From assembly GCA_025716855.1 (NCBI GenBank), contig JAIXMQ010000032.1, positions 248,001 to 312,000 on the forward strand: a DNA stretch of 64,000 nucleotides. Reading direction: 5' to 3'. Below are positions 24,105 through 34,614 of the stretch, piece by piece. How positions within the stretch are numbered: position 1 is the first letter of the stretch; each line of letters opens with the position of its first letter. The stretch is from Pilaira anomala (lineage: Eukaryota > Mucoromycota > Mucoromycetes > Mucorales > Mucoraceae). A model generated the notes under the pieces. The model saw only the letters and a list, made by a program, of their open reading frames with translations. It had not been told where the DNA came from and searched no databases. A program made the translations under genes and the position numbers.

Positions 24105-26106
24105 TTAAGAAATAGCAGCAGTGGTAGTATCAGCGGAAGCATCAGTTTCAGTTTCAGTAGCAGTAGCAGTAGCAGTAACAGTATCAGCCTCAGCCTCAGT
24201 AGGAATGGCAGCGTCAACAGTAGTAGTAGTGATAGCATTAGGAGAACTTAAGGCGGTAATACGTTGAATTAATTCTGTCATTCTATCATCAATTACTTTA
24301 ATATTGCTGGTGATAGAGTCATCATTCTCTTTCAGACTTTGGTTTAGCTATAGTTTTTTTTTTAAAAAAAAGAAAAGAAAAGATATTAATTGTTTTTGCA
24401 TTGCGAGAAAATATACGATTTAACTTACTAAGTCACAAGTAGTAGTTAAACTCTTTAATTCATCTGTCATTCTAGTTTGTTCTTCGGAAATAACCTTGAC
24501 AGATTTGCCAAAAGAAGCAGCTTCGGTATGTAGTCCTTGTAACGCTTTCAATCTGGTTAATAAAGCAGGTGTCAAGTTTAAGAGAGGGTCAACCTTTTCG
24601 AGAGTAGCAAACAAATGATTAACTTTTGTTTCGGTATCGTTTGAGATACCGTCTGCGTTAGGATGATCAGGATTGTTATTTAGGTTATTGGATTGGTTGG
24701 CGTTCATGGCGGCATTGAGACCAAAGCCTAAAGTGTTGCTGGTATCTTTACGTCCAGATTTTAATTCATTCAGTCTATCAAGATCACTGTTCAAGACTTT
24801 AACTCTTCTAGCTACCATTTCGAGTTGTCTTGGTTGAGCGAGTACAGTGACTTGCTGTTCAAGTTTAGATAATGAGTTGATAAGAGAAGAAGAAGCGAGA
24901 TTTGCAGGCTAAAAAAAAAAAAAAAAAAAAATGTTAGTAGTAAACTTTTGAATTTTATAAAAGTAAATTACCAAATCATCTAAAGCTTGTCCTGCGCTAG
25001 ATCCGACAAGTTTCTCTATTTTTGCAATGCGTTCGTCAATTTCTGATAATTTATTCTCTTTATGCATTTTTGCAGTCTCGGGGGTATAAAAAAGCTCATA
25101 AGTAACCATCTAAATGAAAGAGTTAGTTAATAGAAGCTTGGATATGTACAATCTATCTCTAAGTTTTTTACATCGTTTTTTGCAGTCTTTTCTGAACCAT
25201 CTTCAGTTGTCTCGGGGGTGTTGTTGTTGGTAGCGGGAGCGATAGTAGGTGTATTTTTGAATGCTTCCAATTGCTTAATTAAATTCTTTGCTTCGTCTAC
25301 AGATCTACCATAGTTTGATTTTTGACCAAAGTCTTCGCCGTCTCCTACTTGTTGATTCATTCTTACCAAGTCTGATTGAAGGTATGCGATTTGAGAAAGG
25401 ATATCTGATTGAGAAATGGTTTCTTTTGCATCGGCAGGTTCCTATGAATATGTCATTTTGCTTTTTAGAAATCTAGATGTATTTAAACATTTTTTTTTTC
25501 AAGTTTCTATTGTACCTTGGCCTTTTCCATTTCATCATTGAGTTCCTGTACTTCAAACATAAGACGACGCAACTTTTGTAAAGGAGTTTCGTCAAGAGAT
25601 AAATTCTTTGGTAAAATTTCGTATTCGTTTGTCTCCATAGCAGGGGGACGTCTGACAAAGGTACGATACATTGCTTTCTTTCTTCGGGTTAAACGATCAG
25701 AAAAGTCTATGCTTAAGGTTAGAGTCAAGCCAAGATGATACTTCTAAAAAAAAAAGCTATTCTTACCGGTATCAGTGGAATCAACAATACTGCCTTTAAA
25801 CTTATTTGTAGCATCCTTTATGGAAACACGAGACTTTACAACTTCTTCATTGTTTTCATCATCGCTAGACTTTTTTTTTTTTTTTAAAGGGTATAAATAC
25901 TAGGTTCTGGAAAGGAAAATAAAGTGGAGAGTTCAAGTTTGGTACCTGGTTTTCATAAGATATTATGGGTGGGCTATCGTTTGAATCAGGTGTTTCATAA
26001 ACATCTGGTTGGTCGTCCTAGATAAATGAATTTAAATAAATACGAAATACTTGTGAAAGGTAGTTAAGCTTACAATATCAGGTAATGTCGAATACTTCGA
26101 AGACAT
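24105..26106 (-). CDS. DCTN2: Dynamitin, dynactin subunit 2 (p50), 509 aa
   Basis: Dynamitin forms the shoulder/sidearm of dynactin, the cofactor of cytoplasmic dynein. Eight exons on the minus strand, 26074-26106, 25946-26017, 25767-25869, 25516-25706, 25172-25441, 24972-25109, 24429-24908 and 24105-24347, sum to 510 codons with the stop. Landmarks match the family: MSSKYSTLPDI, QPDVYETPD, VDSTDTDFSDRL, ETPLQKLRRLMFEVQELNDE (human ETPQQKYQRLLHEVQEL), a MVTYELFYTPE block like human LVTYELHSRPE, and long coiled coils. It differs from animal forms by a Thr/Ala/Glu-rich C-terminus with TATATATETETDASAD. Exon 3 has a poly-A acceptor region, so its exact start is the least certain point. Confidence 0.9.
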
Positions 26107-26145
26107 ATTGTTTATAAAAGAGAAACAAAATATTTTATTTATTTT

Positions 26146-26775
26146 TTAAAGCTGGTCAGAAAGTGTATTAACATTATCTGATTCACGTGATCTGTTAAAG
26201 GTTAATTTGGATCGAAGTTCTTGGTTCTCTCTTTTCAAATGATAGATCTCCCTTTAAAAGTAGAAGAAGTCAATAGAATTAACCTTTGATAGAATAGGAT
26301 ATGTACATGTACCATTTGTACTCTCTTACTAGACGTAATTCATGTTTCGCTTGGTTTAGTAGATGTTTTTGCTTGGCTATTTTAGTTTTTTGGTATTGGA
26401 TTAAATTCGTCAAGGCATGTATACGAAACTGTATAAAATCAATTTAAATATATAAATTTTAAAATTCGAAGCGTTTGATTTTACATTGATTATGTCTGTA
26501 GCGTCTTCTAATATACTCTTTACTGGTTTCAGAAAGCCTGTTGCATCACGAGGCACCTTTTTTTTTTTTTCCTTTCTCTCTTTAGACTTATCGTATTAAA
26601 TGTGGTTTTTATACCATACCTTCTCCCCTATAATCATAAATAAACACTTTCTTTTACAAACAGGGCATATTGAATCATTAGAATAACACTTTGATCCACA
26701 AATGATATGACCACATTCTGTAATATAATCTTCATCAGTCAATAAGTTTCCACAATGATCACATACACCATCCAT
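26146..26775 (-). CDS. Zip3/RNF212/HEI10-type RING-finger coiled-coil protein, 149 aa
   Basis: Exons 26620-26775, 26485-26556, 26313-26428 and 26146-26251 sum to 150 codons with the stop. The N-terminus is a compact C3HC4-type RING: CDHCGNLLTDEDYITECGHI, then CGSKC and CPVCKRKC. The remainder is a coiled coil (FRIHALTNLIQYQKTKIAKQ, LNQAKHELRLVREYKWEIYH, LKRENQELRSKL). A small N-terminal RING followed at once by this type of helix is the layout of the Zip3, RNF212, HEI10 and Narya SUMO/ubiquitin ligases, which mark crossover sites in meiosis. The protein is shorter than most and lacks a long Ser-rich tail. Only 39 bp separate its stop from the dynamitin start on the same strand. The donor of intron 3 (TG-GTACAT) was chosen to keep the frame. 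Function is inferred from architecture only. Confidence 0.65.
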
Positions 26776-26892
26776 ATTAATTTTTTTGATTTTTTTTTTT
26801 TAATTCTATAATAGTTGTGGAAAGGAAAAAAAAGGAAAGAAAGAGAGAAAAGAAATGCAAAATTTACATGAAAAATATATAAAGGGGAGAAT

Positions 26893-27495
26893 CTAATTGT
26901 TGACAGAGTATTTATAACTAGAGAAAAATAGGATTGATTAGCCAAAAGATTTATATATGATATTTGAAAAAAGAAAAAACTTACCCGCATTTCTTACAGT
27001 TATAAAAGACAGTTTGACCTTCATCAGCAGAACGCAATTGCATGGTATGATATTCCATTTCGTGGTGACCACAGTTGGGACATTTTTCTTGAATCTAAAA
27101 ATTAATGATATATTAGAAAAATTGACACGCATATATATATATTTTGTTTTATAATACTTACAATAGCTCTTGCTTGTTTACTTTCTTTACTTTGTTGAAC
27201 TGCGTGACGCTTAGACTTTAACTCGGATTGGAAAGCACGTTCAGAAGAGGTAGTAACTACTTCAGCAGTCTCAACACCTTTTTTTTTTATTATTTAGAAA
27301 AGGGTTATTTAGTATATGAAATAAAGTTTTTTTTTTTTTTTTTTTTTTTTCGTTATTACCTGCAGTTCTGAAAGCACAACTACATTGGTTACATAATAAA
27401 ATGTCATCGTCGCCACCTGCCATGTCTAAAAGGTTGCCACATTCTGGACAAAAGATAAGAGAACCAATGATATTATCTGGACCTTGAGTAGACAT
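26893..27495 (-). CDS. RPA12: RNA polymerase I subunit Rpa12, 128 aa
   Basis: Rpa12 supports RNA cleavage, termination and assembly of RNA polymerase I. Exons are 27360-27495, 27162-27277, 26985-27094 and 26893-26917, 129 codons with the stop. Two zinc ribbons are visible: N-terminal SLIFCPECGNLLDMAGGDDD with CNQCSC, and C-terminal KCPNCGHHEMEYHTMQLRSA followed by DEGQTVFYNCKKCGYKY. The second has the TFIIS-like RSADEGQTVFY loop with the acidic pair used in transcript cleavage. Length is close to yeast (125). The last exon carries only 7 codons plus the stop (YKYSVNN, yeast YKFRTNN). Confidence 0.95.
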
Positions 27496-28198
27496 TTTTT
27501 TTGTTTATAAAGAAGAAAAAGAGTTTCATTTTAAAAAAGAAAAAAAAAAACTGTGGCTTAAAAGGTCAGCTAATTTTCGGAGTTCATCTTCCTGTCAATA
27601 TGGAAAGTAGTTTGCATTAGTGAGAAAAAAAAAAAAGGATCACTTTCATGCAGTAAAAGATAACCTTCATTGCCTTATCATACTGTAAAAGAGCAACTTT
27701 AAATTCAAAGAAAACCTTTTAGGATGTACCTAGGTGATGAGGTTAATAAGTAACTAAGGAAAATAAACTCGCTCTTTTTATGACAAAGTCAAAGCTTTTT
27801 TTTTTCGATTATGAAATCATAATAATTCGTATCGTTTTGAAGTAATAACATTCCTGCTCTCTCTAAAATGTCCAGAGCTGTCAAACAGTGAGATTGATCT
27901 GCCAGTGGAGTGCGATATACTTTGAATGCATTTTCCAAACCAGATTGTTTACTTGTATGACGAAAGACAGGTCATTTATGATTGACAATGGACCGAGTAA
28001 ACCGCCTAGAAGAGATTGTGATATCAAACAGACACTACTTCATAATAAAGTCTCTCTTATTTATAAAGGTCTACCGGGTTTGGATGTTTATGCAAAGTTT
28101 TAACGGTTCCTATTTTAATTTTATAATATGATAGAAAATAATAGTAAGGTTTTAACACATAAAAAAAAAAAAATGAAGGATTATATATCGAAACTTTA
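27496..28198. other. Region between LAMTOR4 and RPA12
   Basis: 0.7 kb holding the RPA12 promoter and the LAMTOR4 3' end. A 71-codon frame at 27888-28103 (+) has no recognisable motif and no splice context, so I do not call it. Confidence 0.45.
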
Positions 28199-28633
28199 TT
28201 AATTTAAAGCACTTGTTGATCTTTCGACACCATAAATAGTATCATTTGATACAGTAAATACATGAAATTGATTAGGAAAAGTGACTAAGAGAAAGAGTTT
28301 GGATTTAATTTGAAGGATTATGATTATGCATAAAAAAAAAAAAAGGTTTACCTGTGATTCTTTTTAATTTATCTTGTTGTATTTCAGGAGTTAATTTTCC
28401 AAGTAAAGTAGCGTCAGTTAATAATTGATATGCAGCTAAAGCAGTTTTTTCTGTATTGAGTTCATCGTCTGATGACTATTGAAAGAAAAAGTTTAATAGA
28501 TGGAAGTAAAATAAAGAGTTTATATGTTTTTTTTTCTTATTACTTGAACTAGTTTTCCGTCGTTTGCTGAAGCTGTGAAAGAAGAAATATGTCCGGTTAT
28601 GTTTGCTAACGATTCAAAAGTTGTTTCTGACAT
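28199..28633 (-). CDS. LAMTOR4: LAMTOR4-like Ragulator subunit, 99 aa
   Basis: LAMTOR4 is a roadblock-fold subunit of Ragulator, which anchors Rag GTPases and mTORC1 on lysosomes or vacuoles. Exons are 28544-28633, 28352-28475 and 28199-28284, 100 codons with the stop, equal in length to the human protein (99). The order fits: NITGHISSFTASANDGKLVQ, SSDDELNTEKTALAAYQLL (human SSGDLENDEQAASAISEL), RITVTFPNQFHVFTVSNDTI, then YGVERS. Budding yeast uses a reduced EGO complex, so a metazoan-like subunit is informative about an early-diverging fungus. Similarity is modest and based on pattern and length. Confidence 0.75.
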
Positions 28634-29056
28634 TGTAAAAAAAGAAAAAAAAAAAAAAAGAAAAAGAGAAGAAGTTGTACACTGAAAAATAATAGAACTG
28701 CCGCATTAATACTTTAAAAAGGACGGTACTTGAACAGGGATGACGTGTTATGAACTTGCTTTTACTTCTTTATCTAGTTTTTTTTTTGTAGGATAGCAGT
28801 AAAAGAAAGAAGTAGTACATAACTCACAATTCTGATATAGAGTTTTACTATTTTTTCTGGTTGAAATAAAGGGATTCTACTGCCAGAAGAAGTTGATTCC
28901 GTAAATAAAATGGCCCTGATCTCTCTCAAGAAGTAAGCGAAAAATAAGCTGAGGCAGTCACTTTTTTTTTTTTTTTTTTTTTTTTTACTGTAATATTTTT
29001 TTTTTTTCTTCTTTTTGGTACCTCTCTTTCTTCTTCTATACGCGATAACTTTTAAT
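28634..29056. promoter_or_regulatory. Divergent upstream region of LAMTOR4 and eIF2B-epsilon
   Basis: About 0.4 kb with a poly-T run (28962-28986) and a CT-rich tract before the eIF2B-epsilon ATG. No gene and no clear element. Confidence 0.4.
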
Positions 29057-31382
29057 ATGCCACCAAAGCAAAAGAAGCCTACAAACGAAAACGAAGAAGT
29101 AGAAGAACCCTTTCAAGCGGTTATCTTGACAGACTCTTTCCAAGATCAATTCCTTCCTATTTCTCACGAGTTACCTAGAGTAAGTTTTTTTTTTTTTTAT
29201 TGTATTCGAAGAGAAAAAGAGAAAGAGTTTTGTGTGAAACTTATAAATTAAACATAGTGTCTTATGCCACTCTGTAATATTCCTTTGATTGAATACACTT
29301 TAGAGTTATTAGCTACAGTAGATATCTTTGAAGTATTGATTGTTTGTACAACTCATATTGATACTATTAAGAACTATTTTGAGTAAGTGGGTTTTCTTCT
29401 TCTTTTAATAGTCTCTATGTCAGTTTGTTAACTAGGGTATTTTTTTTTTTTATTTTTAGGAATTCAGACTGGATGAAACCCAACTCACGACTTTCAGTTA
29501 AAATAGTACCTACACCTGAATGTATGTCAGTTGGAGATGCCATTAGAGAATTAGACGCACGTCAATTGATCTCGAGTGACTTTATTTTGACTTCTGGAGA
29601 ACTTCTTTCTAATATTAAATTGGAAAAGGTACTTGAAGAACATCGTGCTCGTAAGAAGACAGATAAGAATTCTATTATGACAATGGTATTAAAAGAAGCA
29701 TCTCGTACACACACTGCTAGGTAAAGTAAAAAAAAAAAAAAAAAAAAAAATCATGGTAGTCATGGAAATAAAAGCTAATGTAAGTAAAAAATAGAGCCAA
29801 GGATGATAATAGTGTATTTGTATTGGACCCAATTACAAACCAATGTGTTTACTATGAATCAGTTGTTTCACTTCCTCGTAAACATCGTATGGAGGTATCA
29901 CCCGAGATTTTCGAGAATCGACCTCAAATTGAATTCCGTAACGATTTAGTTGACCCATACCTTGATATTTGTTCAGTTGAGGTACCAGCACTCTTTACCG
30001 AGAATTTTGATTGGCAACGATTACGTGCAGATTTTGTTCATGGTATTTTGACATCAGATATTTTGGGTAAGACGATTTATACTGAACTTGTACGTGAACC
30101 ATATGTTGCACGAGTTCAAAATGAACAACTCTATAGTACAGTCAGTAACCATATGTTGAATCGATGGTCATTTCCTATTGTACCCGAGACAAATTTGAAG
30201 GCAGGCGATGATTATGAATTTACGCGTGGTAATATTTATAAATCCACCAATGTAGTATTATCTAGATCCTGTTTAATTGATGAAAATGTTCAGATTGGAT
30301 CTAATACGATAATTGGAGAAAATACACGTATTGGAAACTCAGTGATTGGTAATAATTGTACGATTGGAGATAATGTTGTATTAAATGGAGTATTCCTTTG
30401 GGATAATGTATCTATTGGGGATAATTGTACAATTGAAAAGAGTATTATTGCTCATCATGTAGATATTTTGGAAAATACAACAGTTGCTCAAGGTTGTCTT
30501 GTTTCTTTAAATGTGACAATTGGACCTGATGCCAAGATTCCAAAGTATTCTCGTTTAAGTCTCTTTCCTCAACCCAAGAGTAGTGCATTTGCTGAAAGTA
30601 GTGATGAAGAAGAGGAAGATGAGGAACGTCATCAAGTGCTTCATGGTGATCATGAACCTGTTTATTTCTGGACTATTCGTTCTGATGATGATGAAGTAGA
30701 TGTTCGTAATATGAAGCTTGGTTCTTTAGCTTATGACTTTTCTGATCTAGTATTGAAGGATGGTGATATTACAGATAGTGCAAGTGAAGTAGGAGAATCT
30801 GACGATGATGATGATGATATTGGATCCATTAATGGATCTTGGGCACTTGAAACTAGTATGGCCAAGAAGACAGATGAATTTAAAAAGGAGATTTCACAAA
30901 CGATTGAAAGATCAATTAATGAAAACCATACGGTATATACAGCAGCATTAGAGGTGACTGGATTACGTATGTCTAGTAATGGATCTTATACAGATATTAG
31001 AGAAGTGATGATTCCAATTATTTTTGATCATATTGATCGTAACAATACAATTCAAAGTACCAAGACAGTCTTGACTAAATGGTCAGCATTGATTGGAAAG
31101 ATGACACATAGTGCAGAAGATCAATTACATGTATTACAAATCCTTCAAAGACATTCTACTTTACATGAACATTTGGCAAAGGTCTTTTCGATTTCTTTAC
31201 AATTCTTGTATAATGCGGATGTACTTGAAGAAGAAGCTATTCAGAAATGGTTTCATACTGATCTTTCTAAATCTAATTCTAATGAAATTAAGGTGAGAGA
31301 AAGAGCTGTCAAGTTTATTGAATGGTTGGAAGAAGCTGAAGAGGAATCTGAAGAAGAGTCTGAAGAAAGTGACGAAGAATAA
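29057..31382 (+). CDS. GCD6: Translation initiation factor eIF2B subunit epsilon, 698 aa
   Basis: The epsilon subunit is the catalytic guanine-nucleotide exchange factor for eIF2. Exons are 29057-29179, 29258-29382, 29460-29720 and 29795-31382, 699 codons with the stop (yeast Gcd6 has 712). The N-terminal nucleotidyltransferase-like domain has EEPFQAVILTDSFQDQFLPI, LPRCLMPLCNIPLIEYTLEL and SSDFILTSGELLSN. A left-handed beta-helix follows with hexapeptide repeats (VQIGSNTIIGENTRIGNSVI, GNNCTIGDNVVLNG). An acidic linker leads to the C-terminal W2/HEAT domain, which ends in acidic boxes with aromatic residues (KFIEWLEEAEEESEEESEE). I chose MPPKQKKPT rather than the upstream in-frame GTG-type start because it matches the normal N-terminus. 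Confidence 0.96.
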
Positions 31383-31804
31383 AAATAAAAAAATCGTTTT
31401 AAATACTAGTAAATAAAGTTTTTTTTTTTCTATATTGAATATCTATGTATGTATGTTGTGTAGCTGTAGTAGTACTACTGGAATTGGCAAACGTAAACTG
31501 GCTTTCAAAGAAAATTACATAATTCTGCAAGTCATTTTAAAAAAAAAAAAAAAAAAGTTGTTTCTGTTCTTCTTTTAGAAAGAGAAAAAATGATTAGACG
31601 GCTTTGTATTCTCATACTGTTATCATCAGTTACATGTTTTATATTACTTTGTATATTATACCCATCATTTAAACTACCTATCAACATCATCATCTGAACC
31701 TAATAGACAAGAGAAAACGTCATTTTTACGATTTATTATGGTAATTTGTAATCCTGTGACGGTGTATAAAATTATACATATATATCAGTATAAATATTCA
31801 CTTT
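31383..31804. other. 3' flank of eIF2B-epsilon, no gene seen
   Basis: AT-rich spacer leading into the accessory patch. No coding signal. Confidence 0.4.
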
Positions 31805-31807
31805 TAA

Positions 31808-31898
31808 AAAAAAACCAAAACTTGCTTTTTGTTAAAAAACCCCCAAAACTCGCTTTTGTTCAAAAAAAAAAAAAATCTAAACTCGCTTTTGTTAAAAA
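31808..31898 (+). repeat. Three imperfect tandem copies of an AAACTCGCTTTTGTT unit
   Basis: AAACTTGCTTTTTGTT, AAACTCGCTTTTGTT and AAACTCGCTTTTGTT are spaced by A- and C-rich linkers, about 31-33 bp apart. A GCGAA remnant follows. Confidence 0.7.
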
Positions 31899-31990
31899 AA
31901 AGCGAATAGTAAAATTCGTTATTCACTTGAAGAAGCCAACGTAGTAAAACGCACTTCGCGTTCGCAAGAATTTGGTGGCCGAGCATACGC

Positions 31991-32168
31991 GTAATAGACC
32001 TATGTGATACCATTTCCGTAGGTCTATTACAACAAACCGTAAACGAAGGCACATATAATGAAATAAAGCACGAGTGTTCAATAAAGACCATTACCCTGAC
32101 CAAGGAGTGTAATGGTCTGTTAGAAAGGATTGGTATCTCCCCACCTCCTCTTTTTTCTATGAGGAGGT
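31991..32168. repeat. Three successive hairpins
   Basis: Three inverted repeats in a row: GTAATAGACCTA/TAGGTCTATTAC (31991-32030, 12-bp stem), AGACCATTAC/GTAATGGTCT (32085-32118, 10-bp stem) and ACCTCCTC/GAGGAGGT (32143-32168, 8-bp stem, overlapping the start of the relic gene that follows). All three stems are perfect. Confidence 0.75.
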
Positions 32169-32750
32169 TGCTTATGGATTTTGCTGAATTTCCGGAAGCC
32201 AATCACTTTGATCCATTCCTTTACAATGATTACGATTTTATCCATAGTATAGTGTTTCATTTGTAAGTTTTACTATAGTACCCTTCACCATTTATATGCA
32301 ATATTAATTCATTCTGATGATCCGTTCTTTAAGCTTGAGATTATGTGAAAGCCCTGTGAATCCTATAGGTCAAAAATTGAGAGAGCGCAGTGCTGCTACC
32401 TGGAGTACTTTTCCGATCATTAATTACTTATTCTTACAATATCAAGATTTGATCGAGCTTAAATGGTAATCATTAAATTATTTTCCCATAATATCTTTGC
32501 TGTTGACTCCTGTTTTTATATAGGATTGAAGTGCTCCATGATGATTCGCAGAATAGTAAAATCGATGGTTTAGCGCTTAAAAAAAAAGTAATTCATTGGT
32601 AGTATTAATTGAGCTTGCAGGAGGTTACCGCACAAACACGGATAAAAAACTAGAGAGTGATTGCTTGAAGATCTACAAGAATGCTGTCAAGACACTGAAG
32701 AAAATATCTTTAAGAACCGAAGTCCATTTATAAGGATATGGTAGAATCTA
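32159..32750 (+). pseudogene. Relic of a repeated, possibly nuclease-like protein family (N-terminal/middle part)
   Basis: Joined exons 32159-32261, about 32332-32466 and from about 32523 onward read MRRLLMDFAEFPEANHFDPF, then SVNP-like LRLCESPVNPIGQKLRERSA, TWSTFPIINYLFLQYQDLIE and VLHDDSQNSKIDGLALKKK. The frame breaks at an A9 run (about 32580-32588) and continues in another frame as SLVVLIELAGGYRTNTDKKL. The KxDG...ExAGG pattern resembles the core of PD-(D/E)XK-type folds, but this is inference. Stop codons follow. A matching C-terminal part lies 2.5 kb further on (35280-35820). Splice sites are preserved, so decay seems recent. Confidence 0.5.
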
Positions 32751-33554
32751 CTGATTCAGTATTGGAACCGGAGCAGGAGTTTTACGGAATCAGCCGACTC
32801 CCAGAGCCTTTCTGGCGTGTCTTCCTGTGGGTCCGTTGGCACGGGAAGGCATTTCTCCCGCTTAGTTCGCACCAACTGCACAAAAAAAGAAGACACTGAA
32901 GAAATATAACAAGAAAAAAGTGTGTACCGTTCTCTATCACAATAATTAGAAAACGTTCTCTTTTTTGAAAGCTTGGCAAAATACAACCAATGTTATGTAA
33001 GGGAAAGGCATTTAAAGCTAACTGTACCACAAAACCCTAGAGACCTGAAGTCGTTTGCTGCTCTCCTTCCTACTTTGCTTTCTTGGCGACAGGCTGCTGT
33101 TAATTTAGCCGAGTGAATTTTTTAGGGTCCAAAGTACATGTGAGGTGTACGTCTTTACCCTCTATGTAATAATATTTTATTTTAATAAATCAACTGTATA
33201 TTTTTTTATAATATATATATTGAAAGCTCTTTAGCCTTTATCCTTTACGAAACAGCTTCTAGCCTATAGCTCTAAATCGTTATTGTTTAACTTGTAAATC
33301 TAAGAAAAAATATATAAATTATCAAATCATTTTATTATCATATCATAGATATATATATACAGTATATATATATTTTTGTTTATTGCATGAGTGGTATGTT
33401 AATGCCCAATGTTTAATAATCGACGGTAATCTTAAGTTTTATTGGCTAATATTATCGAGTAACCATAAAAAATATCGGCAATGAGCCGAGAAAGTTGACT
33501 ATATTTAGTCTTTTCTCTCTCTCTCTCTCTCCTTGTTTATTTTGTTTAAAAAAG
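32751..33554. other. Decayed sequence with a GC-richer island
   Basis: Positions about 32765-32882 are clearly GC-richer than the surroundings (GAGCCTTTCTGGCGTGTCTT, GGGTCCGTTGGCACGGGAAG). On the minus strand this reads without stops as part of an open frame containing LVRTKREKCLPVPTDPQEDT, which I do not recognise. The rest is AT-rich spacer before the next gene. Confidence 0.35.
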
Positions 33555-34339
33555 ATGGAAGGCTTACACAACCGAAAAACTAAAAATATTGAAGACGAAG
33601 TAGAGGTTCTCGACGAACAAGGTAAAAGAAGTTGTTTAATACTAAAGAAAAAAAAAAGAAGGTAATCTCTAACAAAATATTTATAGAACAAGAGCAGTTA
33701 CTTCAGAAACTTCGCGATCAGAACGATACTGCTAATCTAACTATTCAAGTAAAGTAAATCAACTTGTAACGAAGGTACATATTTTATTAACTATTTTTAT
33801 ATAGCAAGGGTTGATTATTACAGGTTGTATAGCTTCCGCTCTGTAAGTAAAAGAAAGAAAAAAAAAAAAAAAAACTTGAATAATAAATAATAAAAGTAAC
33901 TAATTTCTCCTCTCACTATAGTTTCTTTAATCTTTTGCTTCAAAGCGGTAACGCTATTATCCCTATTTCCCAAGTATTTTCTACACCTATAACCAGTGTT
34001 TTACCTTCACCTACAGCAGCAGCTATCATTAGTATCATATCGATCGGTACATCTATTTTTGCACTAGTGATTAAATGCAAGATGAATATTTTCGGACTAC
34101 TCGATAACCTAAACTTAAAAGATCAATATACGTCGAGTGCAGTACTTTTCTCAATCTTTACAGGAGCATTAGCACCACTTATTTCATTACTTTATGGTAC
34201 AACAATGATAGAATTTATTTATTGGGCCGTTCCATTATTTGTGTTAGGTATGTTCTATACAGCACTTTCAATGATAAATCAAGTACAAGAAAGTTTAGAA
34301 GAATTAGAGAGATCAAAATATAAATACAAAGGAGCTTAA
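33555..34339 (+). CDS. Small multi-pass membrane protein, unknown family, 194 aa
   Basis: Exons 33555-33621, 33687-33748, 33805-33842 and 33922-34339 give 195 codons with the stop. The N-terminal 45 residues are charged (RKTKNIEDEVEVLDEQEQEQ). Four hydrophobic segments follow: QGLIITGCIASALFFNLLL, AAAIISIISIGTSIFALVIK, AVLFSIFTGALAPLISLLYG and IYWAVPLFVLGMFYTALSMI. The C-terminus is charged and cytosolic-like (QVQESLEELERSKYKYKGA). I do not recognise the family. Its 3' end is duplicated at 36061, and it converges with BUD4, 1.8 kb away because of inserted sequence. Exon joining rests on frame continuity. Confidence 0.75.
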
Positions 34340-34540
34340 TAATAATAATAAAAAAAAAATTTATTCCATATTAATCAGAAAATGGTAGACGTATAAAGGA
34401 ACACGTCCCAATCATGAATTTAAGAGTATTTACCCATTCTTCACTTTCATGTAAATCATCACTGACACAATCTAAATAATAATCAGGGAAAGCTAAACGG
34501 AAAAAAAAAACTTTATGATCTTCATCAATGATGTTAGTTA
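34257..34540. repeat. Segmental duplication SD1, left copy
   Basis: Starts inside the last exon of the 33555 gene (ATACAGCACTTTCAATG) and runs through the inter-gene spacer into sequence matching the 3' end of BUD4 on the other strand. Its partner is 36061-36335. Confidence 0.9.
34371..34540 (-). pseudogene. Truncated duplicate of the BUD4 3' end
   Basis: On the minus strand this reads FRLAFPDYYLDCVSDDLHES, then EEWVNTLKFMIG and LPFSD, against the intact FRLAFPDYHLDCVSDDLDES, EEWVNTLKSMIG and LPFSD at 36178. Small indels break the frame after MIG, and similarity ends upstream at about 34540. Confidence 0.85.
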
Positions 34541-34614
34541 AACTTCCTTTTTTTTTAATTTTATAAAAATATGCGATAGTAATCATCTTTGCATAAATAA
34601 ATTCTTTCATCACA

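Noticed and set aside
27888..28103. Plus-strand 71-codon frame between LAMTOR4 and RPA12
   Set aside because: No motif and no upstream or downstream exon could be joined.
31804..32202. Minus-strand 132-codon frame
   Set aside because: Its sequence is formed by tandem repeats and hairpins. The plus strand carries the start of a recognisable relic gene instead.
32756..33030. Minus-strand open frames over the GC-rich island
   Set aside because: They are open but the flanks are AT-rich and degenerate. No splice context or family motif, so reported only as a composition anomaly.
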